NCBI GenBank assembly: GCA_009784335.1
Contig: WRBX01000013.1
Coordinates: forward strand, 1 to 10,638
DNA from: Oscillospiraceae bacterium
GTDB lineage: Bacteria; Bacillota_A; Clostridia; Monoglobales; WRBX01
Direction of reading: 5' to 3'
Length of the DNA: 10,638 bases
Positions 6,533 through 10,638 of the stretch are shown here, one piece after another. Below the pieces are notes generated by a model. The model worked only from the letters and a program-made list of their open reading frames with translations, ran no database searches and was not told the origin of the DNA. How positions within the stretch are numbered: the stretch's first letter is position 1; each line of letters begins with the position of its first letter. The position numbers and the translations under genes are program-made.

Positions 6533-7774
6533 ATGCTAAAAACAAGTGATTTTGATTACACTTTACCCGAAGAGCTCATCGCACAAACCCCTCTGCCCGA
6601 TAGAAGCTCATCGCGGCTTTTGGTTCTCGATAAAAAAACCGGCGAAGTTACTCATCGTCATTTTTCTGATATCTTGGATTACCTAAACCCCGGCGATTGC
6701 CTTGTTTTGAACAACACCCGCGTTATCCCCGCTCGCCTTGTCGGCAGAAAACCCACCGGCGGCGCCGCTGAAGTGCTATTATTAAAAAGAGCAGATGGAA
6801 ATATTTGGGAATGTATCGGCAAAGGGCTAAGCCTTGGGGTAGAAATTCTTTTTGGCACACAGGTTGCCTGCGGCAACACACAGATTAAACAGATTAACAC
6901 AGATAAAAAAAATATTAAAAATCTGTGTGAATCTGTGCATGCGCGAAGCGCATCTGTGTGTGGCGATAGCCACCTGTGTGCTAAAATTATTAAGATAATG
7001 GCTAATGGAAATCGCCTAATCGAGTTTTTTTATGAAGGAATATGGGAAGAAGTTCTTGCCGGTCTCGGCGAGATGCCCCTTCCGCCCTACATAAAAGAAA
7101 AACTGCAGGATAGCGAGCGATATCAAACAGTTTATTCAAAAGAAGAAGGTTCTGCCGCTGCCCCCACTGCCGGCTTGCATTGGACACCGGGGCTTCTCAA
7201 TAAAGCGAAAGAAAAGGGCATTCAAGTCGCCGAGCTCACCCTTCATGTTGGCCTTGGCACCTTCCGCCCCGTTATCAACGATGCCATCGAGAAGCACCAA
7301 ATGCACTCAGAATGGTTCTCCCTCGATGAAAAAAATGCCGATATTATCAACAATTGCACTGGTCGCATAATTGCTTGCGGTACCACAGTTGTGCGAGTGT
7401 TAGAAACACTCGCACAAACGAATAACGAAAAACGAATAACGAATAACTATGGTAGAAAGCTAACGCTTTCAAATTTTAGTATTAAATTCAAAAGATTTTC
7501 GCAGAAAATCTACAATCGTTATTCGTTATTACTTATTCCTTATTCGTTAAAAAAACTCAAAGCTTGCTCCGGCGAAACCAATATATTCATCCACCCGCCC
7601 TATAACTTCCGAATCGCCGATTGCCTAATAACCAACTTCCACCTGCCAAAATCTACTCTGTTAATGCTTGTCTCGGCTTTTGCAAGCAGAGAAAAAATCC
7701 TTAATGCCTATGATGAAGCAATTAAGGAAGAATACAGATTTTTTAGCTTTGGCGATGCGATGTTGATAATATAA
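6533..7774 (+). CDS. queA: S-adenosylmethionine:tRNA ribosyltransferase-isomerase with two palindromic insertions
   Basis: Makes epoxyqueuosine in tRNA by moving the ribosyl part of SAM onto preQ1-modified tRNA. Family motifs are intact: [15 protein letters not shown] (7-21), [16 protein letters not shown] (54-69), [12 protein letters not shown] (177-188), [20 protein letters not shown] (195-214), [11 protein letters not shown] (237-247), [13 protein letters not shown] (282-294), [17 protein letters not shown] (366-382) and the C-terminal [15 protein letters not shown] (399-413). The chosen ATG has AAAAGGA about 9 nt upstream and yields the usual N terminus. The protein is 413 residues against about 340 normally. 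The excess is two insertions: residues about 108-150 and about 295-339, each encoded by a long palindromic element read in frame. The usual partner tgt is not adjacent. The conserved core is complete, so function is plausible, but the second insertion lies close to the conserved GTT..R.LE region and activity is untested. Confidence 0.95.
   Translation: MLKTSDFDYTLPEELIAQTPLPDRSSSRLLVLDKKTGEVTHRHFSDILDYLNPGDCLVLNNTRVIPARLVGRKPTGGAAEVLLLKRADGNIWECIGKGLSLGVEILFGTQVACGNTQIKQINTDKKNIKNLCESVHARSASVCGDSHLCAKIIKIMANGNRLIEFFYEGIWEEVLAGLGEMPLPPYIKEKLQDSERYQTVYSKEEGSAAAPTAGLHWTPGLLNKAKEKGIQVAELTLHVGLGTFRPVINDAIEKHQMHSEWFSLDEKNADIINNCTGRIIACGTTVVRVLETLAQTNNEKRITNNYGRKLTLSNFSIKFKRFSQKIYNRYSLLLIPYSLKKLKACSGETNIFIHPPYNFRIADCLITNFHLPKSTLLMLVSAFASREKILNAYDEAIKEEYRFFSFGDAMLII
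6855..6981 (+). repeat. Compound hairpin element of the CACAGATTAACACAGAT type inside queA
   Basis: A 127-nt palindromic element. Outer arms GCACACAGGT (6855-6864) and ACCTGTGTGC (6972-6981) pair perfectly. A central stem pairs ACACAGAT (6897-6904) with ATCTGTGT (6921-6928) around an A-rich loop. Three side hairpins are present: GTTGCC/GGCAAC (6863-6877), ATGCGC/GCGCAT around GAA (6939-6953) and GTGGC/GCCAC (6960-6973). The arms repeat CAGATTAA-like units. It encodes about 42 residues in QueA domain II that relatives lack ([13 protein letters not shown] and onward) and contains no in-frame stop. Exact borders and any target duplication cannot be set without homologues. Confidence 0.85.
7417..7548 (+). 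repeat. Compound hairpin element of the ACGAATA heptamer type inside queA
   Basis: A 132-nt (44-codon) element. The left arm is ACGAATA heptamers (7418-7447) leading to ACTATGGTAG; the right arm (about 7511-7548) is the complementary CGTTATTCGTTATTACTTAT-type sequence. Nested hairpins sit between: GAAAGC/GCTTTC (7455-7470 region), AATTT/AAATT and AGATTTTC/GAAAATCT (to about 7511). It is read in frame as [14 protein letters not shown] through [11 protein letters not shown] 23-bp stretch (7436-7458) is identical, in inverted orientation, to 8752-8774 in the intergenic copy before lysA, which shows it is a dispersed repeat. It is abutted upstream by a perfect 10-bp hairpin in the coding sequence (7391-7415). 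Confidence 0.9.
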
Positions 7775-7803
7775 TTGACATTTTTATTTATACATGAAAC
7801 ATT
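7775..7803 (+). promoter_or_regulatory. Weak candidate promoter of the DUF368 gene
   Basis: A perfect TTGACA (7775-7780) directly follows the queA stop codon. At 17 nt spacing the -10 box would be AACATT (7798-7803), a poor match. The gene may instead be read through from queA. Confidence 0.22.
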
Positions 7804-7830
7804 AAGATTACATAGACCAAAGGAGATAAA

Positions 7831-8721
7831 ATGATTAAGCATATTAAAAACTTTTTTAATGGTATGGCATTTGGAATAGTGGAGACAGTGCCCGGGGTAA
7901 GCGGCGGCACAATCGCGATTATATTGGGATTTTACGACAAATTGATTCATAGCATTAACAATTTCAAGAAAGATACAAAAAGTTCATTGAAGTTTTTAGT
8001 GCCGCTTGCGATTGGCATGGTTTTCGGAATTTTATTGTTTGGCAAGATAATCAATTATTTGCTAACACATTTTTCGCTGCCGACTATGATTTTCTTCATC
8101 GGCCTTATTGTTGGCATAATTCCGCTGATTTATGGCAAAGTGATAAACGCAGACCATCACAGAATTAAGCTGAAAGAATTTTTTCTAATTGGAATACCCA
8201 TCCTTATTCTTGTTTGCATCTCTCATGTAGAAGGGCTCTCAATAGGCGATGTTGACGCATTTATTGCAGGTTTGGGTTGGCTTAATATGTTATTTCTTGT
8301 CGGTGCCGGCATGGTGGCCGCCGCAGCTCTTGTTATCCCGGGCATCAGCGGCTCGTTCGTTCTGCTCCTGCTGGGCGTTTACCCCGTTGCTACCGCAACG
8401 ATTTCAGCGGTGAGCACCTATTTGTTAAATCCATCTAATACACCGCTTTTGCTTGATATTGTTAAAGTCGCAGGTCCTTTAGGCCTCGGCATAATAATTG
8501 GCGGGCTGCTAATGGTTCGGCTGATTGAAAATCTTCTCGAAAATCATCACAAAGTGATTTATTCTATAATTCTCGGCCTATTAATCGGCTCGATTTATGC
8601 ACTTTTCAGAAACGACATAGTTTACCAAAGCGGAGTGAACACAATTTTGATTACAATTAGTGTAATCACTTTTGCAATCGGTTGTGTGACATCATATTTC
8701 TTTGGCAGGAAGAAGTTTTAA
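7831..8721 (+). CDS. DUF368 membrane protein, PopT-type polyprenyl-phosphate transporter
   Basis: A 296-residue polytopic membrane protein with the two inverted-repeat signature motifs of DUF368: VPGVSGGTIAIILGFYD (20-36) and IPGISGSFVLLLLGVYP (169-185). Each is set in a re-entrant or membrane helix, with about eight further hydrophobic segments. DUF368 proteins (PopT) and DedA proteins (UptA) have been shown to return undecaprenyl phosphate to the inner membrane face for reuse in wall and surface-polymer synthesis; applying that here is by family. AAAGGAG lies 5 nt before the ATG. It sits 56 nt after queA and is followed by a palindromic repeat before lysA. Together with murA and the lipid-linked glycosyltransferase it fits an envelope theme. 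Confidence 0.92.
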   Translation: MIKHIKNFFNGMAFGIVETVPGVSGGTIAIILGFYDKLIHSINNFKKDTKSSLKFLVPLAIGMVFGILLFGKIINYLLTHFSLPTMIFFIGLIVGIIPLIYGKVINADHHRIKLKEFFLIGIPILILVCISHVEGLSIGDVDAFIAGLGWLNMLFLVGAGMVAAAALVIPGISGSFVLLLLGVYPVATATISAVSTYLLNPSNTPLLLDIVKVAGPLGLGIIIGGLLMVRLIENLLENHHKVIYSIILGLLIGSIYALFRNDIVYQSGVNTILITISVITFAIGCVTSYFFGRKKF

Positions 8722-8725
8722 AAAA

Positions 8726-8796
8726 ACGAATAACGAATAAGTTATAACGAATTTCTACCATAGTTATTCGTTATGCGTTATTACTTATTCGTTAAG
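8726..8796. repeat. Intergenic hairpin repeat of the ACGAATA heptamer type
   Basis: The left arm AACGAATAACGAATAAG (8726-8742) pairs with the CTTATTCGTTA end (8784-8794). The interior TTTCTACCATAGTTATTCGT (8752-8771) and beyond is the reverse complement of the queA element core (23 identical bases, 8752-8774 against 7436-7458). CGTTATTACTTATTC also occurs in both. It is about half the length of the queA copy because the inner hairpins are missing. It ends just upstream of the lysA ribosome binding site; there is no T-tract to make it a standard terminator. Confidence 0.88.
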
Positions 8797-8816
8797 CAAT
8801 AAAAAAGGAGGATAAT

Positions 8817-10115
8817 ATGCCTTTTGTAATGAACAATTTGAGTGTGATGGAAAACCGCTTAGCCATCGGCGGCGTTAAAATCTCTTCGCTTGTGCGCAAG
8901 TTTGGCACGCCGCTCTATATAATGGACGAAGATAAAATCCGCGAAAACTGCCGTGAATATGTGCGCGCGCTCAAAGAAAACTACCCGGGCGAGAGCCAAA
9001 TTCTATACGCTTCAAAGGCTTTTTGCTGCAAAGGCATTTATCCGATTATCGAGAGTGAGGGGTTGGGCGCCGATATTGTGAGCGGCGGCGAGCTCTACAC
9101 CGCGAATTTGGCTGATATGCCAGGCGAAAAACTGGTGTTCCATGGTAACAACAAAAGTGAAAATGAAATCGAGCTGGCGATGGAGCATGGCATTTATTCT
9201 TTTGTGGTCGACGGCGAATATGATTTGAAGCTTATAAACCGCGTGGCCGATGAAATGGGAAAAATCGCCAACATTTTGATTCGCATCAAGCCGGGCGTTG
9301 AGGTTCACACCCATGAATTTATCCAAACAGGGCAGGAAGATTGCAAGTTTGGCGTGAGCCTTTTGGGCGACGAGGCATATAATCTTTTCAAAGTGGCAAA
9401 AGATATGGCAAACATTAAATTTTTGGGCATGCATTGCCATATCGGCTCGCAGGTTTTTGAAACCGAAGGGTTTACGATTGCAATCTCGCGGCTTGCTGAG
9501 CTGGCGCGCAAGCTCAAAGATGAGCTGGATATCAACACGAGGGAACTAAATCTCGGCGGCGGGCAGGGCATTAAATATGTCGAGGCCGACAAGCCGATGA
9601 CAATAAAAGATTTCGCCGCGCATATATGCCAAAGCGTTGCCGGCATTTTCAAAGATTACGAATTACCGTTGCCTAAGCTGATTTTGGAGCCGGGGCGCGC
9701 AATCGTCGGCGATGCAGGGCTCACGGCCTACACCGTGGGCGCGATTAAAGATATCCCCGGGCATCGCAAATATATCAGTGTCGACGGCGGCATGGGTGAT
9801 AATCCGCGCTTTGCGCTCTATGGCAGCGAATATACGGCGCTTCGCGTTCATGACCCGCTTGACAGAAAAACCGAACTCGTCACCATCGCAGGCAAGTGCT
9901 GCGAAAGCGGCGATATAATCGCGGAAAACTGCAAGTTGCCGAAGGTTGAAAGCGAAGATTTAATAGTGATTCAGTGCACCGGCGCCTATAATTATTCCAT
10001 GGCGTCGAACTACAACCGCATCCCCCGCCCGCCGGTGGTTATTGTTAAGGATGGTCAATCGAGAGTGCTCATAAAGAGGGAGAGTTATGAGGATATTGGA
10101 ATGCTTGATAAGTGA
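8817..10115 (+). CDS. lysA: Diaminopimelate decarboxylase
   Basis: Last step of lysine synthesis: PLP-dependent decarboxylation of meso-diaminopimelate to L-lysine in the cytoplasm. The 432-residue protein is full length, a fold-III (alanine-racemase-like barrel) decarboxylase. Visible residues: PLP lysine K67 in YASKAF, HIGSQ (208-212), the phosphate-binding GGGQGI (247-252), EPGRAIVGDAG (291-301), the catalytic CESGD (362-366, contributed across the dimer) and Y391 in AYNYSMASNYN. AAAGGAGG lies 5 nt before the chosen ATG, so this start is preferred over the ATG at codon 5. No lysine riboswitch fits in the 95-nt upstream gap, which is taken up by a palindromic repeat. Lysine synthesis also draws on the peptidoglycan precursor pool used with murA. 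Confidence 0.97.
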   Translation: MPFVMNNLSVMENRLAIGGVKISSLVRKFGTPLYIMDEDKIRENCREYVRALKENYPGESQILYASKAFCCKGIYPIIESEGLGADIVSGGELYTANLADMPGEKLVFHGNNKSENEIELAMEHGIYSFVVDGEYDLKLINRVADEMGKIANILIRIKPGVEVHTHEFIQTGQEDCKFGVSLLGDEAYNLFKVAKDMANIKFLGMHCHIGSQVFETEGFTIAISRLAELARKLKDELDINTRELNLGGGQGIKYVEADKPMTIKDFAAHICQSVAGIFKDYELPLPKLILEPGRAIVGDAGLTAYTVGAIKDIPGHRKYISVDGGMGDNPRFALYGSEYTALRVHDPLDRKTELVTIAGKCCESGDIIAENCKLPKVESEDLIVIQCTGAYNYSMASNYNRIPRPPVVIVKDGQSRVLIKRESYEDIGMLDK

Positions 10116-10121
10116 GCAGTC

Positions 10122-10166
10122 AGAAGTTAGGAGTTAGAAATGAAAAGCTTCTCACTCCTAACTTCT
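10122..10166. repeat. Hairpin repeat of the AGTTAGG heptamer type
   Basis: AGAAGTTAGGAGT (10122-10134) and ACTCCTAACTTCT (10154-10166) form a perfect 13-bp stem around a 19-nt loop. The left arm contains AGTTAGG followed by AGTTAGA, a 7-nt period. It fills the gap between the lysA stop and the ribosome binding site of the next gene. There is no U tract on the plus strand, so terminator function is doubtful. Confidence 0.85.
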
Positions 10167-10186
10167 AATTTCAAATTGGAGACTTT

Positions 10187-10638
10187 ATGCTATTTCTATA
10201 CCTAAACGGCACCCCATTACTAACCTGCCTGCTCTACCTTGTAGTGTTGATTTTTTCCGCAACCGTTCATGAAGTGGCGCATGCATGGGCAGCGTATAAA
10301 TTGGGCGATCCGACAGCCAAACATATGGGGCGCATATCGCTTAACCCCAAAGTGCATTTGACTAAAATGGGCACGCTTGCTATGCTGCTTCTGCCAATCG
10401 GCTGGGCTAATCCTGTGATGGTGAACCCGCAAAATTTTCGCAAGCCAAAGCGAGATGGCATGCTGGTTTCAATCGCCGGGCCGCTATCAAACTTGCTTTT
10501 ATGCTTTATATCGCTTTTAATATTAGTGATTTTAGCAAAATTTCCAAGCGGCAATACAGCTTTTTCAAGCTCCGCGAGCGAAATATTATGGGTGTTTGCG
10601 CACTTAAATTCGCTGCTAATGATTTTCAACCTATTGCC
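10187..10638 (+). CDS. M50-family site-2-type membrane metalloprotease, 3' end beyond window
   Basis: An intramembrane zinc protease of the short site-2 protease type. The ORF begins MLFLYLNGTPLLT and remains open to the window end (150 codons). The zinc motif HEVAH (28-32) is in the first membrane helix; GRISLNPKVHL (48-58), PIGWANPVMVNPQNF and DGMLVSIAGPLSNLL are family hallmarks; the FNL that precedes the second metal-ligand motif (usually P-P-x-D-G) is just reached, so that motif lies off the edge. Start choice: TTGGAGA is 4 nt before the ATG and the hydrophobic N terminus fits. In Clostridia-like genomes such a gene often precedes scpA/scpB; whether that holds here cannot be seen. Substrate unknown. 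Confidence 0.93.
   Translation, partial: MLFLYLNGTPLLTCLLYLVVLIFSATVHEVAHAWAAYKLGDPTAKHMGRISLNPKVHLTKMGTLAMLLLPIGWANPVMVNPQNFRKPKRDGMLVSIAGPLSNLLLCFISLLILVILAKFPSGNTAFSSSASEILWVFAHLNSLLMIFNLL

Noticed and set aside
6512..6535. TTG upstream start for queA giving [12 protein letters not shown]
   Set aside because: The ribosome binding site AAAAGGA lies downstream of this TTG, and the ATG at 6533 yields the conserved QueA N terminus with proper spacing.
6855..7548. queA as a pseudogene broken by insertions
   Set aside because: The frame is open through both insertions and every conserved motif up to the C terminus is present.

Overview
The window looks like chromosomal DNA of a Clostridia-like member of the Bacillota. 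The evidence is strong AGGAG-type ribosome binding sites, moderate G+C, a MurA of the second (MurZ-type) low-GC Gram-positive kind, a YycJ/WalJ-type metallo-hydrolase, a DUF368 lipid-carrier transporter, and lysA followed by a membrane M50 protease. The taxonomic call is an inference from protein style, not a search result.

Layout. Seven genes run leftward from a divergent promoter region near 6.4 kb: murA (4998-6302), a YycJ/WalJ-like metallo-beta-lactamase-fold protein (4129-4923), a polytopic membrane protein (2865-4112), a polyprenol-phosphate-hexose-type GT2 glycosyltransferase (1910-2824), a D12-class adenine DNA methyltransferase (990-1898), a small PD-(D/E)XK restriction endonuclease (456-980) and hpt (1-454, cut by the window edge). 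From the metallo-hydrolase to hpt the gaps are only 1-40 nt, so these six genes are probably one operon. Rightward run queA (6533-7774), a DUF368 transporter (7831-8721), lysA (8817-10115) and an M50 site-2-type protease (from 10187, cut by the edge). There is no gene-free stretch above 300 bases.

What stands out. (1) The window is packed with palindromic repeats of at least five sequence families. Some lie between genes, but four sit in frame inside conserved housekeeping genes: two GC-rich copies in hpt, and two large compound-hairpin insertions from different families in queA. The queA insertions lengthen the protein from the usual ~340 to 413 residues without breaking the frame. One queA insertion shares an identical 23-bp core with an intergenic copy upstream of lysA. 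Three of the families have arms built on a 7-nt period. This resembles, by analogy only, the protein-inserted Rickettsia palindromic elements and the heptameric STRR repeats of cyanobacteria. (2) GATC is nearly absent: a line-by-line hand scan finds five sites in 10.6 kb. Four of them lie inside the 1.44-kb restriction-modification pair, leaving one in the other 9.2 kb. This points to GATC as the likely target of the R-M system or of an earlier one, and to recent arrival of the R-M genes in a genome already purged of GATC.

How the genes fit together. murA, the DUF368 protein (undecaprenyl-phosphate recycling), the GT2/membrane-protein pair and the metallo-hydrolase all concern the cell envelope. 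lysA supplies lysine from the peptidoglycan precursor diaminopimelate. hpt is purine salvage and queA is tRNA queuosine synthesis. The R-M pair looks like a foreign insertion into the leftward operon.
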